Source: Haematospirillum sp. H4485
Lineage (GTDB): Bacteria; Pseudomonadota; Alphaproteobacteria; Rhodospirillales; Rhodospirillaceae
Assembly (NCBI RefSeq): GCF_012102745.1
Contig: NZ_JAAVSY010000001.1
Location: 62,001 to 126,000, forward strand
Reading direction: 5' to 3'
DNA length: 64,000 nt
The notes beneath the pieces are model-generated. The model ran no database searches and was not told where the DNA came from. It worked only from the letters and a program-made list of their open reading frames with translations. Numbering within the stretch: position 1 is the first letter of the stretch; each line of letters opens with the position of its first letter. This document shows, in pieces, positions 57,013 through 64,000 of this stretch. The position numbers and the translations under genes were made by a program.

Positions 57013-57231
57013 TCAGCTCTTGAGGCCGAAGCCGGCGAAGCGCTTGTTAAACTTCGCGATCTGCCCGCCACTGTCAACAAGACGGTGCACACCAGTCCAA
57101 GCCGGGTGAGACTTTGGGTCGATATCAAGACGAAGGGAATCAGCCTTCAGGGTCGAACGTGTCTTGAACTCGGAACCATCCGTCATGATGACGGTGATCT
57201 CTTTGTATTCAGGATGGATGCCCTTTTTCAT
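57013..57231 (-). CDS. rpmE: 50S ribosomal protein L31 (type without zinc cysteines)
   Basis: A 72-residue L31. It begins [22 protein letters not shown] and contains [21 protein letters not shown], the conserved C-terminal part. The CxxC zinc ribbon of the zinc-binding (C+) type is absent, making it a C- type protein that does not store zinc. The ATG at 57231 has AAGGG directly upstream. It lies downstream of the MotB-like gene (100-base gap) and before a terminator. Confidence 0.96.
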   Translation of the reverse strand: MKKGIHPEYKEITVIMTDGSEFKTRSTLKADSLRLDIDPKSHPAWTGVHRLVDSGGQIAKFNKRFAGFGLKS

Positions 57232-57331
57232 GACCCTTGCTCTCCAAAAAACGAGGCGACTGTATACCGCCATTGTTCCGGGCATGCAAGCCTATAATCC
57301 ACAGAATATGTCACCGGCAGATCAATACGTT

Positions 57332-58414
57332 CTATCTTTGGTCAAGTTTTATTTCTATGCGTCGGTTCCGTGCACGTGCCTGTGGTGTTTGCCCTGCATC
57401 CAGGGGTTGGTATTCTCCAAAGCCGGCAGCAGCGAGGCGATGAGGGTCAATGCCTTGGGATATAAGGAAATTGACCACCGATATGGCCCGGGCTGATGAC
57501 AATTCCCAGTTCGAACGGAACTGGGCTGTGTTGATCGGAACGCTGTCTGTATGGCCGTCAATACGCAGGATCCAGTTGATTTCCGGTGGGATTGTCCGGG
57601 CAATATCGATCAGTGTTGTGGCCAAGCGCTGCAACTTGTCTTGACCACTATCCTCCAGATCAGCCGATGCCGAGGCAAACAGGACCTCTGACTGGAAGAC
57701 AAAGCGATCTCCCTCTATCCGAACGTCAGAGCGGTCCCCTAATACCTCACGCAGGCGGCCAAAGAATTCAGAGCGGTATTTTTGCAGTTCTTGAACACGT
57801 GTTGCCAGTGCCCTGTTCAATTGGCGGCCGAGATCCGAGATCTGAACCTGCTGTTCACGATTGATCTTTTCTGTGGCTTCCAGGGCTTGTGACAGTTTGG
57901 CTATTTCAGCGTTCAATGTATCAAGCTGCTGTTGCAGCAGGGCTGCCTGTGTTCGGGCCTGTTCGGCCAGACGTGTCTGTTCTGTTAATTGGCCGCTGTT
58001 GTCTGCCAGTTGCCTGTCCTTTTCCGCAATTTCCTGCTCCAGCTTTTTATGAAGAGCCTCCAAGGCTTCAATATCAGCTGTCAGCTGGGCTGTGAGCGAG
58101 CTGTGACCCTGGTTGCGATCTTCCAGCTCACGGGCACGGCTTGAAACCGTTCCCAGCTCGGCGGTCAGCGTTGCAATACGGGCCCGCATTTGCGCGCCAG
58201 CCTGTTGTTCCAGCTTCAATGCCTCAGCCAGATTGGAAATCTGGGCTGTCAGGCTGTTCACTTCCTCTTCCTTGCCTGACAGGCTGCGCCCCAGGAAAAA
58301 TTGGGCCAGAACAAAAACCAGCAGGACAAACATCAAGATAATGACAAGATTGCCCAAGGCATCAACAAAGCCGGGCCAGATATCAATGGTGCGCTGGCGG
58401 GATCGACGTGTCAT
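57332..58414 (-). CDS. MotB/OmpA-like envelope protein with long coiled coil
   Basis: A 360-residue inner-membrane protein. A MotB-like segment with an aspartate just before the helix (WPGFVDALGNLVIIL, helix about residues 20-42) suggests ion-channel function with the adjacent MotA-like protein. Residues about 48-215 form a long coiled coil rich in Glu, Gln and Leu, followed by a C-terminal OmpA/MotB peptidoglycan-binding domain (FASASADLEDSG, LRIDGHTDSVPI, NWELSSARAISVVNFLI, GFGEYQPL). It is likely a stator-like, peptidoglycan-linked complex rather than a flagellar motor part. The gene starts 24 bases after the MotA-like gene. Confidence 0.88.
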   Translation of the reverse strand: MTRRSRQRTIDIWPGFVDALGNLVIILMFVLLVFVLAQFFLGRSLSGKEEEVNSLTAQISNLAEALKLEQQAGAQMRARIATLTAELGTVSSRARELEDRNQGHSSLTAQLTADIEALEALHKKLEQEIAEKDRQLADNSGQLTEQTRLAEQARTQAALLQQQLDTLNAEIAKLSQALEATEKINREQQVQISDLGRQLNRALATRVQELQKYRSEFFGRLREVLGDRSDVRIEGDRFVFQSEVLFASASADLEDSGQDKLQRLATTLIDIARTIPPEINWILRIDGHTDSVPINTAQFRSNWELSSARAISVVNFLISQGIDPHRLAAAGFGEYQPLDAGQTPQARARNRRIEIKLDQR

Positions 58415-58438
58415 CAGCAGGCTGTCCAGTCAGGGGTG

Positions 58439-59650
58439 CTATGGGCGGGCTTCGTCAGTAAGATTGGCAATGGTCCTTGCCAACAGCTTGATCTCATTCC
58501 TTATTTCCCGCACGGCCTCTTCCCGTCCTCGTGCGCCTTCATCGGCGATACGGCCCAAGGTTATATCAATATTGCGCAGGTAGGTGCGCCCATGGTCATC
58601 CTGGCTTCCGGGCGTTTTTTCCATGGTTTCTGCCAGGGACCGTATCAGGCCCTTCATATCCACCTGGCTTTCGGCCATTTTCAGCAAGACTTGTTGTTCA
58701 GCCCGCATTTGGTCTGTCAGTGTCAGAAGGCGCTCGACCAGTTCCCGCTGGAAAGTCAGGGCCGATGTTCGGCCTTCCTCGCCGCGGGCAATCGTTCTTT
58801 GTAGCTCGTCTATACTCTCGGCTGTCTGTTCAAGCAGGGCCTGGATATAAGCTGGGACTGACTGCTCGCCTTCGCTGCCAATAACGCCGGAGGTCAGGCG
58901 GGTTATCTGCGACAGCCATTCTTCCAGATCATTATAAAAGGCGTTCTGGGCTTGCCCGGCCTGCAGGTCCATAAACCCAAGAATCAGCGAACCTGCCAGT
59001 CCGAACAGGGATGACGAGAATGCGGTTCCCATACCTTGCAGGGGTTGTTCCAGGCCCGATTTCAAGGCTGAAAACACAATGCTTGTATCGCTCTGGCTTG
59101 CGATTTCCAGCGACCCGATCACATCGGAGATCGCGCCAACCGTTTGCAACAGACCCCAGAACGTGCCCAGAAGTCCAAGAAAGATGCATACCCCGATGAA
59201 GTAGCGGGACAGGTCGCGGGCTTCATCCATGCGTGATGCTATGCCATCAAGCAGAGACCGCATTGCCGGTGCCGAAAGGGTGAAGCGGCCGCGTCCCTTG
59301 TGTTCATGGAGCATGGTCGCCATGGGTGAAAGCAGACGCGGTCCCCGTGATACAGCTTCACTGGATACGGCAGTCTCATCGCGCCGGAACCGTTCGATCC
59401 ACTCCAGTTCCGGTCCCAGCGTTGTGACTTCACGCAGGTTCATGATAATACCCGCGAAAATAACCCCGATAATCAGGCCGTTCAGAACAGGGCTGGCCAT
59501 AAAGAAAGGTAGCACGGCGGGCGTGAGAACAGCTCCAACACCGGCTACAACAGCAAGAAAGATACTCATGCGGACCAGGAAACGGCGGGGACGGGTCATG
59601 CGCATGCCAAGGGGCCTCATATTCAGCAATAGTCCAACACTTGTATGCAT
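58439..59650 (-). CDS. MotA/TolQ/ExbB-like proton channel protein
   Basis: A 403-residue inner-membrane protein. Two N-terminal helices (about residues 24-70) and two further helices of the MotA/TolQ/ExbB domain (about 148-245, YFIGVCIFLGLLGTFWGLL and MGTAFSSSLFGLAGSLILG) form the channel core with the family's Gly-Thr-Phe-Gly-like motif. The C-terminal 150 residues are helical and cytoplasmic. It probably pairs with the MotB-like protein encoded just downstream. The ATG at 59650 has AGG four bases before it and lies 5 bases after the upstream stop; inner starts at 59620 and 59605 are possible. Confidence 0.88.
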   Translation of the reverse strand: MHTSVGLLLNMRPLGMRMTRPRRFLVRMSIFLAVVAGVGAVLTPAVLPFFMASPVLNGLIIGVIFAGIIMNLREVTTLGPELEWIERFRRDETAVSSEAVSRGPRLLSPMATMLHEHKGRGRFTLSAPAMRSLLDGIASRMDEARDLSRYFIGVCIFLGLLGTFWGLLQTVGAISDVIGSLEIASQSDTSIVFSALKSGLEQPLQGMGTAFSSSLFGLAGSLILGFMDLQAGQAQNAFYNDLEEWLSQITRLTSGVIGSEGEQSVPAYIQALLEQTAESIDELQRTIARGEEGRTSALTFQRELVERLLTLTDQMRAEQQVLLKMAESQVDMKGLIRSLAETMEKTPGSQDDHGRTYLRNIDITLGRIADEGARGREEAVREIRNEIKLLARTIANLTDEARP

Positions 59651-59655
59651 GATAC

Positions 59656-60465
59656 CTATGATCCGGCCAGAAGTATATCAACCCTGTCTTCTCTTCCGTC
59701 CGCCACTTGCCCGCCAAGGGCGCGTACGCCGATCCGGTTTGACGGAATGCCTTTTTCCAGCAGATACGAGCGTATGGCCAAGGCTCTTGCCAGCGATGTC
59801 CGGCGTGCACGCGATGGGTTGTGCGGGTCTTTTCTGGCATAGGCCATCAGACGCGCACTGGTTTTCTTTTGTTTCTGCATGTCACGAGCCAGCGTATCCA
59901 GATGTGTTTTTGCTGCCTCGGGCAGGGTAATTTCATCGGGTTCGAAGGCAAGGGACAGGGCTGCAGGCGCAAAGGCAAGGGGATCCGTTCCCGGTTCTGT
60001 GACCTTTACGGATGGTTCTTTGCTGGTTTTAAGAGATACAGGCGATACATCCCCTTTTTCTGCGCGAGCCGGAGGTGTGATTGCTTGTAATGATACGGGC
60101 AGGGATGGTGTTACCGTGTGGTGACTCTTTTCTGTTGCCGGAGCTTTCTCTCCTCCCGGTTTTTTTTCTGCCAAGGGCTGTTCTGGCTGTGTGGGCAGCT
60201 TGTCATGAACAGGGGGAGGGACGTGAAGCCTGCTCGGCAGGCTGCGGCGTACTTTTCTTGCCGGCTCTGTAGCAAGTGATGATGTGTCAGAAATGGTATG
60301 CGGTGGGCCAAGGGCATCAAGAGCCTTGAGGTCCACAAAAACAGCGGGTCGGGAGGATGCGTCCGTGGCCCCTGCGTGAGCTGATAACGATAGCAGCATG
60401 GGCAGGCTTGCGGCCACGGATAGTCTGAGCAAGGGCAGGGGTGAGAAGGTGATTGCACGCTTCAC
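59656..60465 (-). CDS. Exported protein with C-terminal OmpA-like domain
   Basis: A 269-residue exported protein. A signal peptide (residues 1-33, ending AHA) precedes a proline, lysine and threonine-rich linker (about 65-165) and a C-terminal domain (about 178-268) resembling OmpA peptidoglycan-binding domains: SLAFEPDEITLPEAA, LARDMQKQKKTSARLMAYAR, RALAIRSYLLEKGIPSNRIG, VRALGG. The start is a GTG at 60465 with GGGAGA upstream; the open frame continues to 60504. It heads the trio with the MotA-like and MotB-like genes, so the three probably act together across the envelope. Confidence 0.78.
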   Translation of the reverse strand: MKRAITFSPLPLLRLSVAASLPMLLSLSAHAGATDASSRPAVFVDLKALDALGPPHTISDTSSLATEPARKVRRSLPSRLHVPPPVHDKLPTQPEQPLAEKKPGGEKAPATEKSHHTVTPSLPVSLQAITPPARAEKGDVSPVSLKTSKEPSVKVTEPGTDPLAFAPAALSLAFEPDEITLPEAAKTHLDTLARDMQKQKKTSARLMAYARKDPHNPSRARRTSLARALAIRSYLLEKGIPSNRIGVRALGGQVADGREDRVDILLAGS

Positions 60466-60617
60466 GAGGCAGTCTCCCGGCGGTTGCCAAAGAAGAAACG
60501 GCAAGCTGACAGCAGGATTGTCAGGCAGCTTGTCGCTTCTTTCCCAGAGACTATATCACCTGTTCCGTGTGCCGCAATCAGGTTGCAACCCAAGCAGGTT
60601 CCGTGAACGTGGCGGAA

Positions 60618-61433
60618 TTACGATTTATCTGATCCGGTGGAGCCAGGTTCCCTCAGCAGAGCGAGGAGACCATGGTGCAGCGGTTCGTTGGATGCCAGAA
60701 GATTACCCGATGCAACCGGATCGGCAGTGGTGTCCAGAGAGCTGACATATCCGCCGGCTTCCCGTACCATCAGAACGCCTGCGGCGACATCCCAGGGAGA
60801 CAGGTGCGATTCCCAGAATCCATCAAAGCGTCCGGCGGCGACCCATGCCAGATCCAGGGATGCGGATCCCATGCGTCGTACTCCGGCCACCGTATTCATG
60901 ATCCGCTGTAGCTGCCGCACAAAGAGGGGGTGCTCTCCGCGTCCCTTGTGGGGAATTCCGGTGCCAAGGACTGCTTCATCCGCTTTCCGGCGACCGGACA
61001 CGCGCAGGCGTCTGTCGTTGAAAAATGCGCCACCACCTTTTTCAGCAGTGAAGAGTTCATTGGTGATGGGGTTGTAGGTTACGCCTGCCACAATTTCTCC
61101 TGCACGCTCCAGAGCAATGGAAACGGCAAAATGCGGGATACCGTGCAGGAAATTGGTTGTTCCATCCAGTGGGTCGATGATCCAGCGGTGTTCGGTGTCA
61201 TGGCCTTCGACAACACCGCCTTCTTCCAACAAAAAGCCGAAGCCGGGCCGGGCCTTTGACAGTTCTGCACGCAAAATCTTCTCGGCTTTGAGATCTGCGG
61301 CTGATACGAAGTCACCCACGCCCTTGATCGAGACCTGAAGTTGCTCAAGTTCGCCAAAGTCGCGCACCAGCTTTCGTCCGGCTTTTTCAGCCGCCATAAC
61401 CATGACATTGAGTACAGGAGAGCGAAGAGCCAT
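60618..61433 (-). CDS. suhB: Inositol monophosphatase family protein
   Basis: A 271-residue magnesium-dependent phosphatase of the IMPase/SuhB family. The metal-binding motifs are EEGG (in FLLEEGGVVEG), WIIDPLDGTTNFLHG and the C-terminal SPWDVAAGVLMVREAGG; VSAADLKAEKIL is also typical. It hydrolyses inositol-1-phosphate or related sugar phosphates; the E. coli namesake also binds ribosomal RNA transcription complexes. The ATG at 61433 is preferred; the open frame reaches 61601, across a hairpin that probably terminates efp. Confidence 0.93.
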   Translation of the reverse strand: MALRSPVLNVMVMAAEKAGRKLVRDFGELEQLQVSIKGVGDFVSAADLKAEKILRAELSKARPGFGFLLEEGGVVEGHDTEHRWIIDPLDGTTNFLHGIPHFAVSIALERAGEIVAGVTYNPITNELFTAEKGGGAFFNDRRLRVSGRRKADEAVLGTGIPHKGRGEHPLFVRQLQRIMNTVAGVRRMGSASLDLAWVAAGRFDGFWESHLSPWDVAAGVLMVREAGGYVSSLDTTADPVASGNLLASNEPLHHGLLALLREPGSTGSDKS

Positions 61434-61451
61434 TGCCTGAAAGGTTCCCTC

Positions 61452-61494
61452 AAAAAAGTCAGGCGGGTATGCTGCGCAGCAACAAAAGCCCGCC
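61452..61494 (-). terminator. Possible terminator or leader hairpin between efp and suhB
   Basis: On the minus strand GGCGGG pairs with CCCGCC, enclosing the palindrome TGCTGCGCAGCA, and is followed by TGACTTTTTT. Likely a terminator for efp. Confidence 0.5.
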
Positions 61495-61554
61495 ACAAAG
61501 CCTTGCTGCCCCGGAATGCTATGTACTGTAACCGGCCCGGGGTGTTTCTGGAAC

Positions 61555-62121
61555 TTATCCCTTGTAGCGTTCCACGTAGGAGCATTCCTCGGTGTTGACA
61601 ACCACCTTGGTGCCCGCCTCGATATGCGGTGGGATCATAATCCGCATCCCGTTTTCCAGCATGCCTGGCTTGTAGGAGGAAGAGGCTGTCTGCCCCTTGA
61701 CGACGGGCTCACACTCCACAACGGCCAGAACGACCGAGTTGGGAAGCTTCACGGATACGGGCTTGCCCTCGATCAGATCGACGACGACATCCATGCCATC
61801 CTGCAGAAAGCCGCCCTTTTCACCAACCAGATCGGATTGAAGCGGAAACTGGTCGAACGTTTCCTTGTCCATGAAGTTGTAGCCGGATTCATCCTGGAAC
61901 AGATATGTGCAGTCAATCTGCCGGACATCCAGCTTTTCCACGGTATCAGCCGTGCGCCAGCGTGCGTTGGACTTGTTTCCGGTATCGACATCCCGGATTT
62001 CCACGGTGATGAAGGCGCCGCCCTTTCCTGGCTGCACAATCTGGGTCTTCAGGACGCTCCAGCTGCGGCCTTCGTGTTCGATGACCATGCCGGGGCGAAT
62101 CAGGTTGGCGTTAATCTTCAT
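61555..62121 (-). CDS. efp: Elongation factor P
   Basis: A 188-residue EF-P that relieves ribosome stalling at consecutive prolines. The N-terminal KOW-like domain has the modified-lysine loop QPGKGGAF with Lys33 at the tip, then ITVEIRDVDTGNKSNARWRT; the C-terminal OB domains end in PPHIEAGTKVVVNTEECSYVER. Lysine at the tip and the neighbouring epmA gene indicate beta-lysylation. It starts 126 bases from the divergent epmA start. Confidence 0.97.
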   Translation of the reverse strand: MKINANLIRPGMVIEHEGRSWSVLKTQIVQPGKGGAFITVEIRDVDTGNKSNARWRTADTVEKLDVRQIDCTYLFQDESGYNFMDKETFDQFPLQSDLVGEKGGFLQDGMDVVVDLIEGKPVSVKLPNSVVLAVVECEPVVKGQTASSSYKPGMLENGMRIMIPPHIEAGTKVVVNTEECSYVERYKG

Positions 62122-62247
62122 GTGTAAACTTCTGAAAGCTGTTTCAAGGAGAATTGGTCATAGATCGCAGCGGGCTTCCTATCAGATCGTGGCGCCTCTG
62201 GCAACAGAGCTGGCATTGTTTCTTCAATTGCTATATCAGGTGCGCTT

Positions 62248-63264
62248 ATGACGCAGGATAAGAACAGATCATCGCTTCCACGCTGGTGGGACGCCGATTC
62301 GTTGGCGCGCCGGCTTCCTTTTCTGCGGGCTCGCCAGAATGTTATGGCCAATATCCGTACCTTTTTTGCGGCCCGGGACTTTCTGGAGGTGGAAACGCCG
62401 GCCCTGCAGTGTTCGCCGGGTCTGGAACCGCATTTGAAGGCCTTTCGTACGGTTCTTGAGGATCCGGATGGTGGGGAGCGGACATTCTATCTGCATACAA
62501 GCCCCGAATTTGCCATGAAAAAGCTTCTGGCAGGGGGCCTTCCGCGCCTGTTTCAGATTGCCCGTGTTTTCCGTAATGGTGAGCGGTCTGATACCCATCA
62601 TCCAGAGTTTACAATGCTGGAGTGGTATCGGGCGCAGGCCAGCTATACGGATCTGATGGTTGATGTCGAGGAGCTTTTTACGGCTGTGGGCATCCTTCAA
62701 CCGGTTTCCCGGCTGACTGTGCAAGATGCTTTCCTCCGTTATGCCGGTATCGATCTGCTGTCGACAGTATCAGATCCGTCTGATCCCGCTCCGCCACCGG
62801 ATCGTTTGCGTGCAGAAGCATCCCGCATCGGGGTGTATACCGGAGCTGGTGATCGCTGGGACGATGTGTTCTTCCATATCTTTCTGGACCGTATAGAGCC
62901 TTCTCTGGGCTGTGATGGCCCCGTCATCCTGTACGATTGGCCCGCATCGATGGCGGCGTTGTCGCGGCGTTCAGCGGTTGATCCCAGGGTGTGTGAGCGT
63001 TTCGAGGTTTATCTGAACGGGGTAGAGCTGGCCAATGCATTTGGCGAATTAACCGATGCTGCGGAGCAGCGCCGCCGTTTCGAGCATGATATGGGGCTGA
63101 AACAGCGCTTGTATGGCGTGCGCTACCCGATTGATGAAGCCTTTATGGATGCGGTGTCCTGTTTGCCGGAATGTGCGGGTATTGCCTTGGGGGTAGACCG
63201 GCTGGTGATGGCGGTGGCCGGGGCCAGCCGCATCACCGATGTGCTATGGTCCGAGGTTGACTGA
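62248..63264 (+). CDS. epmA: EF-P--(R)-beta-lysine ligase
   Basis: A 338-residue EpmA (PoxA/GenX), a paralogue of the catalytic core of class II lysyl-tRNA synthetase that attaches beta-lysine to EF-P. It lacks the anticodon-binding domain, as expected. Motif 2 region: YLHTSPEFAMKKLLAGG and RVFRNGERSDTHHPEF; the lysine-site TMLEWYRAQASY; VELANAFGELTDA; motif 3: GIALGVDRLVMAVAG. It is divergent from efp, its substrate gene. The partner EpmB (lysine 2,3-aminomutase) is not in the window. Confidence 0.96.
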   Translation: MTQDKNRSSLPRWWDADSLARRLPFLRARQNVMANIRTFFAARDFLEVETPALQCSPGLEPHLKAFRTVLEDPDGGERTFYLHTSPEFAMKKLLAGGLPRLFQIARVFRNGERSDTHHPEFTMLEWYRAQASYTDLMVDVEELFTAVGILQPVSRLTVQDAFLRYAGIDLLSTVSDPSDPAPPPDRLRAEASRIGVYTGAGDRWDDVFFHIFLDRIEPSLGCDGPVILYDWPASMAALSRRSAVDPRVCERFEVYLNGVELANAFGELTDAAEQRRRFEHDMGLKQRLYGVRYPIDEAFMDAVSCLPECAGIALGVDRLVMAVAGASRITDVLWSEVD

Positions 63265-63273
63265 TCTACCCTT

Positions 63274-63912
63274 TCAGGGGGTCATAGCTTGGTTCAGCTT
63301 CCTGATCGCGTCCGCAGGTCCCTCCGGCCAGTCCCATACGCCACTGCATACGGCCAGAAAATCAGCGCCGGCTTCAACCAGTGGGCGGGCATTGTCCGGT
63401 GTTATGCCTCCGATGGCCACGCAGGGCGGGGTCATGGTTTCTTGCCACCAGCGCAGTAATGAGACGTCGGCCATGGCTGGTGGTTCTTTGGTCTGCGTCG
63501 GATAGAAAGCTCCGAAGGCGATATAATCAGCTCCATCTTCAGCCGCCAGCATGGCCAGGTGACGACTGTCGTGGCAGGTGACGCCGACGATCCGGTCAGA
63601 GCCCATAATCCGACGTGCCTCTGTGCATCTGCTGTCATCCTGTCCGACGTGGACACCGTCACAACCGCTTTGGTTGGCCAGGTCCGGTCGGTCGTTGAGG
63701 ATAAAGGCAACATCGTGCTGCTGTGCAACAGGCATGAGCTGCTCAATCGCCCGTAAAACGGTCGCATCATCCGCCGTTTTCATGCGCAGTTGCAGCGCCG
63801 CAACATCGCCTGCGCCCAAGGCTGATTCGAGTTGTTCGGCAAAGCGCGGCACATCGTGCAGGTTTGGTGGCGTGACAAGGTAAAGGCGGCATGCGTGTGA
63901 AAAGGCGACCAT
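63274..63912 (-). CDS. thiE: Thiamine phosphate synthase
   Basis: A 212-residue TIM-barrel enzyme joining the thiazole and pyrimidine halves of thiamine phosphate. Family blocks: LYLVTPPNL, VAALQLRMKTADDATVL, AFILNDRPDLANQSGCDGVHVGQ-type region given as ILNDRPDLA and DGVHVGQDD, GVTCHDSRHLAMLAAEDGA, YIAFGAFYPTQTK, and VAIGGITPDNA. The ATG at 63912 has AGGA upstream and overlaps the stop of the preceding minus-strand gene (TAATG), so the two are coupled. Convergent with epmA, 9 bases apart. Confidence 0.92.
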   Translation of the reverse strand: MVAFSHACRLYLVTPPNLHDVPRFAEQLESALGAGDVAALQLRMKTADDATVLRAIEQLMPVAQQHDVAFILNDRPDLANQSGCDGVHVGQDDSRCTEARRIMGSDRIVGVTCHDSRHLAMLAAEDGADYIAFGAFYPTQTKEPPAMADVSLLRWWQETMTPPCVAIGGITPDNARPLVEAGADFLAVCSGVWDWPEGPADAIRKLNQAMTP

Positions 63913-64000
63913 TATGGTTCCTGCAGGAGGTTGAGGGGCCGGCGCGGGCCGGTGCAAAGTGCCCCCTTGATAGCGTCACGATCTCCCCGGAGCAATGCTT
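63912..64000 (-). CDS. C-terminal end of an unidentified protein (5' part beyond window)
   Basis: An open frame entering from beyond the window's end and stopping at TAA, which overlaps the thiE start codon by one base as TAATG. The 28 visible residues include LLRGDRDAIKGAL and RRPLNLLQEP. This arrangement indicates translational coupling to thiE, but too little is visible to name the product. Confidence 0.5.
   Translation of the reverse strand, partial: ALLRGDRDAIKGALCTGPRRPLNLLQEP

Noticed and set aside
57332-59650. MotA/MotB-like pair as part of a Zorya defence system
   Set aside because: No ZorC, ZorD or ZorE-like gene (helicase, nuclease) is nearby, a third OmpA-like partner is present, and the neighbours are housekeeping genes.

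Overview
The window looks like a chromosomal segment of an alphaproteobacterium, most likely order Rhodospirillales (a Haematospirillum-type relative is a guess from gene content and moderate GC, not a measurement). Supporting content: a coxB-coxA-ctaG-coxC operon, a MaoC-phosphotransacetylase fusion next to ackA, homospermidine synthase, two fold-type III decarboxylases, an L31 protein without zinc cysteines, a split methylmalonyl-CoA mutase with MeaB, and PAS_5-type and DUF6134 proteins. No insertion sequence, prophage, CRISPR array or rRNA operon was seen.

Layout. 1-8.3 kb: a partial FadL-type porin, a NifU-like scaffold protein, a PAS_5 protein, an FtsK/SpoIIIE translocase without membrane segments, an esterase, YaaA, and the acetate kinase / MaoC-PTA pair. 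8.5-20.6 kb: a signal-transduction island (two soluble or membrane hybrid kinases, a three-PAS sensor kinase, a CheY-like regulator, an Hpt-REC-GGDEF diguanylate cyclase and a CheW) with a two-gene MNIO (DUF692)/DUF2063 peptide-modification pair inserted in it. 21-30.5 kb: an Lrp regulator, a BaiN-like flavoprotein, divergent glpR/glpD, a membrane coiled-coil protein, a PuuA-like glutamine synthetase, a CoA-binding protein and a K+/H+ antiporter. 30.7-35 kb: rplM-rpsI, then a long-leader ornithine decarboxylase and homospermidine synthase. 35-39.4 kb: the cytochrome oxidase operon. 39.5-46.8 kb: mnmC, a DUF6134 protein, a DUF2817 peptidase-like protein, rlmJ, speE and a second decarboxylase. 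46.8-52 kb: mutA-mutB-meaB on the minus strand. 52.2-53 kb: a decayed BMP-family substrate-binding protein gene. 53-54.8 kb: a TetR regulator, a methyltransferase and tRNA-His. 54.9-64 kb: an adenylate cyclase, rpmE, a MotA/MotB/OmpA-like envelope trio, an inositol monophosphatase, efp, divergent epmA, and thiE.

How the genes work together. Polyamine metabolism is heavily represented: putrescine supply by ODC, homospermidine by Hss, spermidine by SpeE, and perhaps gamma-glutamylation by the PuuA-like protein. Carbon handling includes acetyl-CoA/acetate interconversion, propionyl-CoA-derived methylmalonyl-CoA rearrangement and glycerol-3-phosphate oxidation feeding the aa3-type oxidase. Translation is served by efp with its modifying enzyme EpmA, RlmJ, MnmC and three ribosomal proteins. 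The most unusual points are the MNIO/DUF2063 pair without a recognisable bufferin precursor but preceded by a tiny in-frame ORF, the membrane-free FtsK-like protein, the long leader of the decarboxylase gene, and the previously uncalled BMP pseudogene.
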